Source of the DNA: Marchantia polymorpha subsp. ruderalis
Taxonomy: Eukaryota; Streptophyta; Marchantiopsida; Marchantiales; Marchantiaceae
Reading direction: 5' to 3'
DNA: 64,000 bases
Assembly (NCBI GenBank): GCA_037833965.1
Contig: AP031353.1
Span: 5,086,501-5,150,500, forward strand
Position numbers and translations under genes: made by a program. This document shows, piece by piece, positions 10,801 to 21,955 of the stretch. Each line of letters opens with the position of its first letter. The stretch's first letter is position 1. The notes under the pieces were generated by a model, which was given only the letters and a program-made list of their open reading frames with translations, ran no database searches and had not been told where the DNA came from.

Positions 10801-13800
10801 GTCTCCAGAGGCAGTCGGGGCTTGCAATTTTTTCTGCTAGTGGATCACGGCAGCACTCTGGAGCTGAGCTATGTATCGTAGTTGTATCAACATGTCGTCA
10901 CCCTGTTTCCATATGCATATTGCATGAATAGGCTTTTTGACTTCCATCGGTAAGAGCATGTCTCAGCGCCGAAATTTTGTTATATAATGTAAATTAGTGA
11001 ATCATTGGCTGTTACCAGTTTCGACTGTTGTGCTTTTCCTCCACCCAGCGCAAAATGTTACTGAACAGACTCCGGAGTTGCATATTTCTTTGCATCAGTT
11101 TTGGCCCTTACCGAAGAAAGTGATGACGAAGTGCAGTGAATTTATAAAGCGTTCAGTCGATCAGAACAATATCATCGGTTATTAGCATCGGTTAACATGA
11201 TTTCGCTTTTATTCGCTGATCATAGATTTCATCTGATCTCTTACAGCCTCTGCTACTAGCTATGTGTAATTTTACAATTTTTCATGATAATTTTAATGTA
11301 CAAAGGAGAGTATCTAAGAATTTTTCTTTTTTCTTTCATTCTATCTTTCTTCTTCCCTACGGTGTATGTTTATAGAGAGAGTTGGGGTGAGAATGTTATA
11401 TGGGCTAGAATGGAACCTAAATTCCGGGTTTAGGAAGCATATAGAAAACATTCAGTTGTCAACAACTCATTCGAACAGAGGAATGATAATCAACTTTATT
11501 GTTTTCACAGCTGAATCCAGAGCCACAAGTCACATGGCAACTATGGCTACAATCACGAACCATGAATCAAACCACAATGAGTATGAGCATCTGCAGTCTC
11601 TTACAGCTTTACAGTCATGTTGACCCTCAATACACGATGTCGTCAGAAACCCCTTGAACTCTTACTCTCAGCCGCAACGGCACTCAAGTCGGTTTGATCT
11701 TGCGGTCACTGGTCTGTTTCTGTTTAGGTTCTGTGGCATGGATTCGAGCATTTAGGCAAGTTTATCGATTGCGATGACTTCAGAGGTGAGATTTTAGTTT
11801 GAATTACCGTTACATATGTTGGATCTGGAAAGCATTCTAAAAGGCCAATGCTCTTTCTATCATCATGATATTTTGACGGTAGGACCAGTTCTGCGGCAGT
11901 CCTTATATTTCCCTTGCTGATAACATCGGATAAGCCTTTTGCAGAAGCTAGCTACTTGTAGTCTTTAGTTGACTGGACGTGGGTGGGCTTCAGACATTGT
12001 TGTCATTTTTTTGTCAGAATCTTGTTGAGTGTTTTTTTTTTCTATCTCTTTGTGGGCCTTCACGATGCATTCTAATCTCTTTTGGACCCTTTGGAATTTG
12101 TGACTTTGTACGGTCAAGCAACTTGTAATTTAGATAAAATTTAAAAAATTGGCAAGAGCTTTTGCTTCCAGGGACACGAGATATATTTCGGGGGGTGGGG
12201 GGAGGGGGGGTTGGGTTTGTTTTTTGGGGCATGTTTCAATCTGGACCTTCCTTTGACGCCGTCACGGTCACTGATACCCCAGCACTGCTGCTCTGCGATG
12301 GAGACAACCGGGTCCCGAGTTTGTCGTCGAACAGATTATTCCCCAAGCCCAGAACTCTGAAACAGCCGTATTGCCGAGCGAACTAGGATTGCTTGGTTGG
12401 GAGTAGAAGACCTGTTCCGAAGCGAAAGTTTTTCCTCCATAAGTTCAAGAGGGAGACCCATTCTGCACTGCAACGGACTGACTGATAGAAGTCGAGACTC
12501 CCAACATCCGTTGGTGGCAATTATATCTCCAGGATCTACTTTTAGACAAACTATTAGTATTGCAATTATCCTACAGTCGTCGGGACTTGTCAGAAGAGGA
12601 TTGTCTTTGGTTCGAGATTCAGACATGCTGAGACCAAGGTTAGATAGTACGAGTTCGAGAGAAAGTGAACATAAGGAGAGATTATAAGATTTCAGAGACA
12701 GTTGCCTAGATTTCTTTCTGCCCAGCATAACTCAGAGTGACACTATTTATGTCTAAAGGTCTCAGCAGAAAAATCTTTTGGGAATCTACAAATTATGGGA
12801 TCGTGTTCTAAAACAGAAGAAAGCAATCCGATGTCTAGTTGGTAAAGGTGCAGATTGTTTCCGATTCATGCATCCGGAGTTGGTTTTTTCTATGGTGCAT
12901 ACGACTCCCCCTTCGACAAAGCCTCACCCAAATCTTCTTTGCGGAACAAATCGAGACATGATGTTTTGTTGTTTGATAATAAGAGAAAGTATCGTATACC
13001 TACGCTTCTTCAAGATATTTGATGCCATTGCTGAGCCACTTGTTGGATTCGTGTGCGTACTGTCTGAAGCATGAAAAGCAATGCAGCAGGTCCGAGAATC
13101 AGGACATTCTACGAAAGAATACCCGAGCTCTCTGTTGAGAACACGTGGCTTTTTATTGCTTGCACTTCTGACCCAGTCTCATCTCAGAATCTTTACAGAC
13201 GTAGACGTTACCTATCGATCTGATGCAAAAAGACATTTGATGCCTTTTCTGAACTAAGTGACAGAACCCACAACCCAGAATGCATACGTACGATACACAC
13301 GAGTTGGACTAATTAACTTCTCCAATATATCCATCCTTGGTGTTATAATCCACAGTTCTAGATGTGTGCTATTAGATGCCAACATATGCAGCGACAGTAA
13401 GGTTGAAAGAATTCTACGTTAAATATCTGAAATTTCTAAAAGTCAGTGATTATTTTTAAAGATTTATATATATACCGTAAGAATATGTATATTTTTGTAT
13501 ACACACACGCAACTTCAGGTGGAAAGGTGGAACGAGCCTAAATACTTCAGATATGACAGCAGTCTTTGACGACGGGTTCTCCGCAAACTTCAGGGGAATA
13601 GAAGATTATCTTTAACAGAGAGTTTTCTGCACTGTTTGGAAAGAATAGAGGAGACTAGTGCTCGAATGGATTAGATTCAACGGAGGACGGAAAACTGAAA
13701 TCTGGATTTGATCGATAATCGAGGGACGATAGTAGACTGGGTGGCACTCGATTGACTACTCCGGATACGATTGCCGGTGGACGGCATTGCATAGCGCAGA

Positions 13801-14477
13801 GCATAATGATGTAGGTGTCACGTCAGAGAATTATCTATATCATAAGGAGGATACTGTGGATACGGAGGGTAGGGATGGTGGAACATACTCGATCAGCCTC
13901 CGTCAAAGCTCTTACTTTTAACGAAAAGACATGCACATGGGAATGCCATCGCTCAGAATTGCCTACTTGCAGCAGCAGCAGCATCCAGGGGTTACAATCT
14001 TGAGGATACTTTTTAAGCACCAGGTTGGTGCCAGTACAGATCTATCGGAATATCCTGTCACTGAAATAGCGATGAGTGAAGTAAATCTCGAACCGACAGT
14101 CAAACCGATGCCATATCCCAAAAGTCATCACGATACAGCCCATGAAAGCCACTGTGGCTTTGAGTCGTGGATCATGTCAGTTTCCACTTTTGTGCAATAT
14201 TACCAGATGGTCTAAACGGCCTAAGAGGGTCGATCCTGACAAGAGTGTCCGCTGTCTCTCGTTTCAAAAGGGTGCTCCATGCCGTCAAATCTCACCTGCT
14301 TAGATTGCAGAACAAATCCTGAATCATTAAAGCGGGAACAAAGGTAAAGGATAAAAGCAAGACACACTGACTACGCGTAGCTCAGGTGGATGTAGCACTA
14401 AATCTACTCAAGTCTACGAGAGCATGCGTTTAGGTCGCACTGAGAAATTAAGATCCTAGTAGCTATCCGGTACTAGG

Positions 14478-14505
14478 AAGAATCCTTCCTAGTAGAAGGA
14501 TTCTT
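14478..14505. repeat. Short inverted repeat
   Basis: AAGAATCCTTC and its exact reverse complement GAAGGATTCTT are separated by six bases. It lies in intergenic DNA with no neighbouring gene, so a terminator role is unlikely. It belongs with the other fold-back sequences in this window. Confidence 0.8.
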
Positions 14506-15105
14506 TCCATGGCTGATCGCATTTCCTCGAAGTGAGCATGAGAACCCAACTTCTAGACTTTAAGCTTGTCAGAAAACAGAATTTGTTGGACCGTCCGTTG
14601 GTAACATCTGCATCATCATTGCCAAAAGTCTGCAATTTGTCCAGTGGAAGTGGAGCCAGCTCCTTAGAATCTAGGCTCTGTATCTGAATTGCCAGCATCA
14701 ACACGTTTCTCGAACCTTGACCGACCTTCCTGTGCACATTGTTTTGGCCATCGTCACATCGTGACCTCTTCACATGCAAGCAAAGATGCAGTGTTGCCGC
14801 TATCATCCTGGTCATTCACATCAGCCGTGATCACCTCTTACCAGCGAGCTTTGAATCACGACGTGGAATCTGCGAATCGTGTGTCACAATTAGACGAACG
14901 ATCTCCTCAAGCAGCTACCGAACCACTGGACGGTGTAGACAAGAACTCCATTGAAATTTGTGCTAAATTATAGGCACCCCAAGCGCCTGTGGAATGTCGT
15001 ACTCCTCTTACGAGACTTGCAACACCACTCTGAGAATCTCAAAGTCCGTGATGAGCGTAGTGTCCGACCTCGAATAAAATCATTCAACCAAAGCGATCCA
15101 CGAGG

Positions 15106-15125
15106 CTCTCTCTCTCTCTCTCTCT
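15106..15125. repeat. CT dinucleotide microsatellite
   Basis: Ten uninterrupted CT units. Nothing nearby suggests a functional role. Confidence 0.9.
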
Positions 15126-15199
15126 ACATGCATTCTCATCTGAGTTCCGATCACAGCCGCCGCATGCAGCGAGGGAGTGGCAACGACGGCCCAGACTTA

Positions 15200-15243
15200 C
15201 GTCAGAGACTCTGACGCCAGTCAACTCTGATTCAGAGTTGACT
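15200..15243. repeat. Two adjacent near-perfect palindromes
   Basis: 15200-15216 is CGTCAGAG, one base, then CTCTGACG. 15219-15243 is AGTCAACTCTGA, one base, then TCAGAGTTGACT. Both have single-base loops and perfect arms of 8 and 12 bp, and they lie two bases apart. No gene is attached to them. Confidence 0.85.
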
Positions 15244-15895
15244 CCGCCTCCAATTTCCAGAGGCACGTCCATCGAGCAGCATGATTCGCTTCATCCACGA
15301 GTGTCATCACGGCCGCCACATGATTTGGGGATCTGAAAGAAGCATACACAAATCAATTTGTTCTAAATTTACTCCCTGGAAATGAGGTCAACCGGCAGGT
15401 TGACAATATACGAATATACGAAGATTTGAGATTTTGCAGCTTCAGCAGGAGGAACGCGTTCCTTCTCAAGTAATCAGTCTCAGTCAAACTTCGTCGGCGA
15501 CTCAGAATTTCTAGATATTAAAATAATCTAGATTCAATAAAATATGTATTGCTAGGCCGGAAGGATCGACTCGGAGGGTGATGCGAACTCTGAACCGAGT
15601 CCCTGCGCGCGTTTCAGGAAAGGCGTGTTCTTCTGTGGCGGTCGGATCCGTTGACTGGAAAAGCGAATGTTTCATGAGTTCATGTGTCCAGAAAGAGCTA
15701 AGAGAGGTCGAGGCGACGGGCGAAAATAAACGAGAAAGTCGAAGTCATGATACTTCCTCGCGAGCTCAGACTGACATGGCAGAATTTGATCTGAAATCGC
15801 GGTAGCGACGTATGACGGGTTCAAGGAATTGACTTGTTCTAGAGCTCGTGGACGACTGGAGCGAGATCGAAACTCTCTGACAATGGAGCCTGTGC

Positions 15896-15902
15896 TTAAA
15901 TA
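15896..15902 (+). promoter_or_regulatory. Possible TATA box of the secreted repeat protein gene
   Basis: TTAAATA lies about 145 bases before the ATG at 16043, a plausible spacing for a 5' leader of about 110 bases. In the decayed right-unit copy the same position reads TAGATA, a change consistent with loss of the promoter. The call rests on motif and distance only. Confidence 0.3.
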
Positions 15903-16042
15903 CAGCATGTCGTCTCGTATTCAAGCATCGGGTCTTGTCGTCGGAGCCAGGGTGACAGTGGCGAGTTTCTGTGTCCATCGCGAGCGCTGTGCAGCGTTAC
16001 TAAGTTTTCTGTGTAGGGAGGCTCACAGGCCTGAGAAGATTA

Positions 16043-16564
16043 ATGGCGAGTCCGGTGTTCGCCAAAGGTTTGCTCCTCGTCTTGCTGGTTGTCATCTCCA
16101 GCATGAATGAGGAGGTGGAAGCATCTGCGCGCTTTGGATTGAGAAGCTCGGGAACAGTCACGGGGTCAAATTCTGTACATCCTGATGATCAGTCACAAAA
16201 GGTGAGGCCCTTTGAAGCCCTCGAATCTCCTGCGAAGCTAGTGCGAGATCCCCCCGACGATAGCGTGGCACCTCCCTCAAACATTGCACGAGTGATAACA
16301 AAATCTGTGCTGAACCTGTTCGACAGTTTTGTACCCCAAGTCTCCAGCAACTCGGGAACAGTCACGGGGTCGAATTCTGTACATCCTGATGATCAGTCAC
16401 AAAAGGTGAGGCCATTTGAAGCCCTCGAATCTCCTGCGAAGCTAGTGCGAGAACCCCCCGGCGATAGCGTGCCACCTTCCTCAAATATTTCACCAGTGAT
16501 AACAAAATCTGTGCTGAAACTGTTCGATAGTGATGTAGCCCAAGTCTCCAGCAAGCAAGAGTAA
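16043..16564 (+). CDS. Small secreted protein with two 68-residue repeats
   Basis: A 173-residue frame beginning MASPVFAKG. Residues 1-27 form a convincing signal peptide (hydrophobic core LLLVLLVVI, likely cleavage after VEA). The mature part is two tandem copies of a 68-residue unit containing GSNSVHPDDQSQKVRPFE, ALESPAKLVR, an acidic-proline stretch and VITKSVLxLFDS. The DNA repeats with a 204-bp period from 16147, so it is an in-frame duplication. Differences between units are mostly substitutions (DPPDD/EPPGD, NLFDSF/KLFDSD). There are no cysteines in the mature part and no membrane segment. I do not recognise the family. A decayed copy lies at 22835-23395. A secreted, disordered, possibly processed peptide precursor is the most cautious reading. 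No intron is needed. Confidence 0.6.
   Translation: MASPVFAKGLLLVLLVVISSMNEEVEASARFGLRSSGTVTGSNSVHPDDQSQKVRPFEALESPAKLVRDPPDDSVAPPSNIARVITKSVLNLFDSFVPQVSSNSGTVTGSNSVHPDDQSQKVRPFEALESPAKLVREPPGDSVPPSSNISPVITKSVLKLFDSDVAQVSSKQE
16147..16554 (+). repeat. In-frame 204-bp tandem repeat
   Basis: Two copies, 16147-16350 and 16351-16554, each encoding 68 residues of the secreted protein. The first half of the unit is almost identical between copies; the second half carries most differences. Confidence 0.9.
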
Positions 16565-18850
16565 CAACGAATTCAGTGCATAGGAATTGCTCCACGCCAG
16601 TCTCAACCGTAGGTGCCAAAGAAGAATGAAAAAAAGCCCAAGTTCGAAATTCGAAGGTTGCAGACGAGCCATGAATGTACATATACTGATCTTGAACTGT
16701 TTCCCAATGACAGAAACTGTAATCTTGGGAATGTAGGTGTGGATTTCTAAACTGGCGAAATTATAGACTCTGAGGCACATGCCATTGATATAGCGTTGTC
16801 AGCTCAGTGGTTTGCATCTTGTCTTCGAGAGGGAGAAACTCAAGTTCCAATATTAATGTTTGGAGCTTGATTTCATCTCTCTATCCGAAAAGGTTTCGTG
16901 AAGATTGGCTCTGTGACAAAATTTATGATTGTGAGGAGCCAATTTTAGAAATTTCTTGTAATATATGTATAAAAATAAAACTGATTTGACTTGTCCAGAG
17001 TTTCCTTCAAAGGTTTAGTTCATGAACGTGAAGACATATTGACTGCTGTCAATCGGTCAGTCAGAAAATTAAAGGACACTAAAGTATTCAACTGTTGCAG
17101 CCTGCAGAATATGATGATGGTATCCTCCATACCACGCTCAGATTGTGTATACGTTCATCTTCATGTGTTTGTAACGAATAACGAATGAAAATGAGATCAA
17201 AATCATTGTCACTTTCTTGCGTGAGTTTACACTCGTTATTTTTTCACAAGTACTAGGTTGTGATTCGGTTTCATACTTACATCTATTTTGTTTGATTTTA
17301 ATTTTTAATAATTTAAGAGCTAACAATATATGACTTGATGTATATATGGAGTGATAAACTGACTAGATATGATGTACTTAGAAATGTGGTTTGTGCATGT
17401 GGAGTGAGCTTTCATATGTCTTGCACTGACTAAAGGGAGTCAAAATCTATATATGATTTATGAAGCTACCATTGCAACATTGGTCAAACACTAGCTACAT
17501 GTGATATAGTTTCAAAGTGATTGATTACTCAATATTTTAGCACTAGATGTGATAACATGAACCAAGACTTTTGCACAGATCATTTTTTCTCCAGTCTAGC
17601 ATTAGAGTTATTAGTTTCATATGACTCAAATGCTATATTATTAGACTATGAAACAATATTGCAATATATATTCGAGAGTTTACATGATAAACTAGTATGG
17701 TAGACTACAAAGAATATATTACTCTATTTGCATGTTCTGTAACCTTTCGTAGAAGACATATTTTCATTTTATAAAAATATTATCAATGATACTCATATAT
17801 GAATGTAAATGCATATAATAGCTTACATGTTATAAATACTTACATGACTTTTTCTAGCATTTATAAAATCGTTGTGGGTTGCACTTCAAAATAGCAACAA
17901 GATGTGTTTCTGTTGTTTCGTTTACTCGAGTTTGACTATAATTTTAAAATGTGCAATATAGTGTGGACATTAATATGAAAACATATATAGAAGTCATTCT
18001 TGTGATAATAACTGCCTGAAAGTTTTTTCAATATAAAGAAAGATAGCATCACTTACGACGAAAGTGCATGGATGTATCTTACATGCTATACTTGAGAAGT
18101 ATGTTAAAGGAGGTTCTCATCTGATTTGAATACTTAAAGTCAATCAGATAAGCAATTTCCGCAAAAAGGTATCTTGTTTATATATGAAGTAAATTCTTAT
18201 TCTAAGAGGTAACCGGGTCCTTCATGTAACTTTAGTTTTCTCTGTTGTGGACCAGGCCCACATAAACTTCACATAAAACAGATTCTGAAACTGTAGGTCG
18301 AAAAAGTGTGTCCTTGAGATGCACAGGATGTCCAGTGGAACCAGTCCAAGGAATATGTGTACGAAAGTTTTAGACTCTGTTTTATCTGCTGCTTAAATGG
18401 ATATGTGAAGTTGATGTGGCTTGATCCACAACATAGAAAATTAAAGTCAATTGCAAGTCCATTTTGAATGATGTCATCTTCTTCATCTTGACGTTCTGTG
18501 AATTTATTATTTTTCGAACTTGAAACCCAACATTTAAACCTGGAATCAGAGAATAACACTTGATCCATGAAATTTCACTTTTTTTCATGCTACTACAGTA
18601 CAACATAAATTGCTGCAAACGTCCAAATGTCTAGCCTTCCCACTATCTCAATCTTAATCTCGTAATGAAGTAAAATAAATTTCGTATATATCCAAAATAT
18701 TGTAATATTAAACACTGAATTCTAATATCTAGCCAACAATCATATAGTTTCTTACACATTCACAGTTCTAGTGGATTTTGTATATAAAAATTCGAACGTA
18801 ATTATCGTATTTTTGTCTTAGTTCTGGATCATTTTTACTCAAAATAATCC
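16565..18850. other. Spacer without a supported gene
   Basis: AT-leaning sequence between the two peptide genes of the left unit. Frames are all under about 100 codons and show no motif. It has no recognisable counterpart in the right unit. A stretch at 16793-16860 looks faintly tRNA-like (see findings). Confidence 0.45.
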
Positions 18851-19206
18851 AATTCGTGAAAAGATTTGTGTCACTAGCAGCTTGTACAGCACTGCACAAG
18901 AATTTACATCCAGTTTTTGGTTATACAAAAGTCAATTATTGTCAATAAATTACGAATCATGGTAAGCTCCGAAGATCTCAGTGTGAGTGACACCATCGAC
19001 CGCGTGAATAAATCGTCAGGGGCCGAGTTAGTATTGACCCAGTCTGCAAATCAACAAAGTTGGCTCGATCCATTTAGCTCACATTTAAGCCACGCAATTC
19101 ATAAGCAGGAAGACAATGCTTCAGGCTTCATTGTTCGTGAGTCTGATCCTGATTCAGAAGCTGCATTCTTAATTTCTCGAGGCGCTGCGAGCAACTGACG
19201 AGCGTG

Positions 19207-20011
19207 ATGATGATTAAGATACCTGCCAACAAGGTCTTCATCTTGGTGGTGATGGTGGTGATCGTCGTGAGCTGGAGGTTCGAAGACGTGGACGCATCGT
19301 CCCGAGAGTTATTCAGAAGCCCGGGTCTGTCAACTTCTTCTCTGTCCAGTGATGTGCTGCTGCTAACCTGCTGCATTGATCTCGAGCTCCTTCATCTTTC
19401 TTTCCGGGTTTCTTTTCAGGTTGATCGAATTTATCGCACATGAATGTATCAATGAGACGAAGGTGCAAATCAACACGAGAGGCAATGTGCTCCAAGCGAT
19501 TTGGACGGTATAAATGTCGATTGTGTGTGTACGAACTAATTCGACGGTTCATTTGCATCGCAGGAATCACGATCGTGACGGCGGAGGAAGATGTCAAATC
19601 CTTCGAGGTGAGAAGTGGGTCTGGAGATTTGTGGGACTTTTGAGTTGGTGGTATTTTTACCATGTGACATTTTATGATAGCATATACTCATAGCCGAATG
19701 CCTCTACCTCAACACCAGTCACGAATTGTGATTGGCACGGCCACGAGTCTACGTCGAGCCGAGATTTTCATGGATACAGAGAGAGAGGGCTAGACGATAT
19801 CTCTGTTCTCTTTCTCTGATGACTGACTTCTGTAAAATAATCTGTCGATTTGCAACTTCAGATGTTTGAACTTCCGACGGATTTCAAGCCAGGCGATCTC
19901 AAGTCTGCACATCGAGAGTTCAAGAGGCCTCTGAAGGGAGAACGGTCTACTCTGAGGAGACTGCTTGCTCCTGAAGACAGCAGGAAACCGCCGTCTAATG
20001 GAGAGGTTTAG
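19207..20011 (+). CDS. Three-exon small secreted peptide precursor, copy 1
   Basis: Exons read 19207-19324, 19564-19607 and 19862-20011, with GT donors and AG acceptors and a frame that stays open across both junctions. The product is about 103 residues. A signal peptide comes first (core FILVVMVVIVVSW, cleavage likely after DVDA), then SSRELFRSPG, then ITIVTAEEDVKSFE from the 44-base exon 2, then MFELPTDFKPGDLKS and a basic tail with KRPLKGERSTLRRLL and APEDS. The start is the first ATG after GTG; the next ATG is adjacent. The splicing model is inferred but supported by the right-unit copy, where the same sites are kept, exon indels are in multiples of three and introns vary freely. I know no family for it. 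A secreted, possibly cleaved signalling or defence peptide is inference. Confidence 0.6.
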
Positions 20012-21299
20012 TCCGATCAGTAATCAATATAAATAGAAAACAGCCACCTCATGATACATACATATTGCACATTCACAATAGACTACGATCAGACTACAGC
20101 AAATATGTGCTTTCATATCCTACAAACAAAATTAATAGAATTGTGAACGTTACAAAAGTTTTTGTGACATAAACACTCCGCTGATTTTATTACCAATGTA
20201 ATTGCATCAACTTGAATATAATGTTCATCGATCCCTTATCATTCTTAACTATGTGTCCAGCGTTCATCATTGTTGCAAGTCGATAATTGCAGTGCTTCTT
20301 GCAAGAGGTCCCCGTCACAGCAAATATGATTACAATTCTTTGTTCCGTGGTTACTATGTTTCATGCATCTTAAGTCATGTTGTGATCCTCATCTAGTAGA
20401 TTTTTTTCTGTGCAAGAAGGTTTCAAAATCTACTCCTACTTCTACCTTGTAAGATATGCTCCTTCCTTGTTTTAATCAGCTTTATCATGTAGATCAATAT
20501 CTACAAGAATGAGAGGAGTTATAAAAGTTTTATATTGTTTGCACATATCAGTTTCTATGTGTACTCATGTTTTTCCTGGACATATGAGTATGCTTTTCCC
20601 TGATTTTTCTAAGTCTTCATTATATTTCATTGAATTCGTAATGATTGTTAATGTGAACAATGTCTAACCTGAATAGCTGAAACAGTGAACATGCACACTG
20701 TCCGCCCACGTAGAAGCTCGTTACTAATTTTACACAGGTTACATAACAATAATTTATAATCAAACGATTAGTTGTTCAGAAACAAGGATTGGAACGACGA
20801 ATATTAAAATACCAAATAACAAAAAATACAACATTTCAATATGAAACTGTAAGAAATAAGTATGTGGCATTTGACATCAGAATAGTGTTAAATATATATA
20901 CCAGGACAAAAGACACCCTGAAACTGGAAACTAAGAGTACTTACGTAATTTTGAATGCCTAAACAATACATACAAAAAAAATGTTATTGTCAGGGAGAAC
21001 AATGTACGTGGACATACATCATGAACCGGGACCGAGGTCCGTTAGCTTGATATATGGAATGAGCAAGGCCTTCAGAAAAGGCTGAATTCAGGATTCGAAG
21101 CTGTGGATCGATTTATTCAGGGCAGGGGCGGAATGCAGGAGAGCAATTGAAGTCTACAACCGAACACCTTTCATTTCCTGGACGCAAGTTATGGAAGGAT
21201 TCTCCTGTCAGCGAGGCTCACCGCGAGCTGTCCGATCAAATATAATAGAGGCTCATGGTTAAGTTAAGGTAGCTCACACTCATTCCAAGAACGTTACTT

Positions 21300-21350
21300 G
21301 AGTCTTGGCATGCACTCCAGTTTGGGAGTGAATAGTGCATGCCAAGACTC
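21300..21350. repeat. Inverted repeat present only in the left unit
   Basis: GAGTCTTGGCATGCACT (21300-21316) faces its exact reverse complement at 21334-21350. At the matching place in the right unit (about 27915-27940) the left arm is missing and the sequence is shorter. One unit has therefore gained or lost a hairpin arm since the duplication. Confidence 0.85.
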
Positions 21351-21485
21351 GAGCTGGGGAGACAGGTGGGGAAAGCCACCTTTGTAATCAATCATGTCAC
21401 CTCTCAGCATCTTCGAGGAGTGGGGCCACTGATAAAAGAGCTGCTTTCAAAGTGGGTAAACTCAAGATGTAGATCAAACAACCAG

Positions 21486-21515
21486 GAAGAGAAGAGAAGA
21501 GAAGAGAAGAGAAGA
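21486..21515. repeat. GAAGA minisatellite, 6 copies (3 in the other unit)
   Basis: Six GAAGA units here against three at 28086-28100 in the duplicate block. The difference is simple slippage since the duplication. Confidence 0.9.
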
Positions 21516-21744
21516 GAAGCATTCATGTGCTTTGACTACCTTGACAAGCTAGTCCATGAGGAGGCTAAGTAGGATGATGTCCTTCATACATTCCTTTATA
21601 AGTCTCGCCAGGCTACTTTACAAAAAGTGAACAAAACTGGGAATTGCTCAACAAGCATGAGCGAACCTTAAACCGAGTTGAGTCCCATTTGGTTCTCAGT
21701 AAATGATATGGTACAGAAAAATTCTCGAACTAGATGCGATCCGT

Positions 21745-21955
21745 TCAATTGGTCTTGGCAAGAGAAGGAAGAATCACCGCAACTAGACTTTTGAGTTTGT
21801 CTTTCGGAAGGGCGCCTTCTCTTCGGCTGCCGGGAACTTCTTGTCCGTTCACAAAGAGCAATATCGTCGGCAGGCCATAAACCTTGTACTTTCTCCTTCA
21901 AAGCCTCGTTGGGATCGGTTTCGATTTTCACACATTTCAACTTTCCTTCGTATTC
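21745..21955 (-). pseudogene. Thioredoxin x exon 2 copy, frameshifted
   Basis: Matches the working thioredoxin x exon 2 at 28330-28539, including the AG acceptor and the start EYEGKLKCVKIETDPNEALK. An extra T in the run read as TACTTTCTCC (about 21889-21898, against TACTTCTCC in the working gene) shifts the frame right after the KEK of NEALKEK, so the YGLP fold core and the GSRREG segment are lost. Its 5' exon with the WCGPC site is absent because the duplication breakpoint falls inside the intron at 22821. The truncation alone would make this copy non-functional. Confidence 0.88.

Larger units (their letters stand above)
10801..15640. other. Intergenic stretch without a supported gene
   Basis: The 3' flank of the ankyrin gene and about 4.8 kb with only short, unremarkable frames. 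The longest, minus 12336-12728 (about 130 codons) and minus 14489-14815, resemble nothing I know and lack splice-site support. It holds a CT microsatellite (15106-15125) and several short-loop palindromes (14478-14505, 15200-15216, 15219-15243). I saw no tRNA or other RNA gene. Confidence 0.5.

Noticed and set aside
8995-10827. Long minus-strand frames of about 250-310 codons opposite the ankyrin gene
   Set aside because: They are shadows caused by high GC at third positions; the plus frame has clear ankyrin repeats and a PGG domain.
14375-14440. A-box-like GTAGCTCAGGTGG
   Set aside because: No GGTTCGA-type B box and no cloverleaf pairing.
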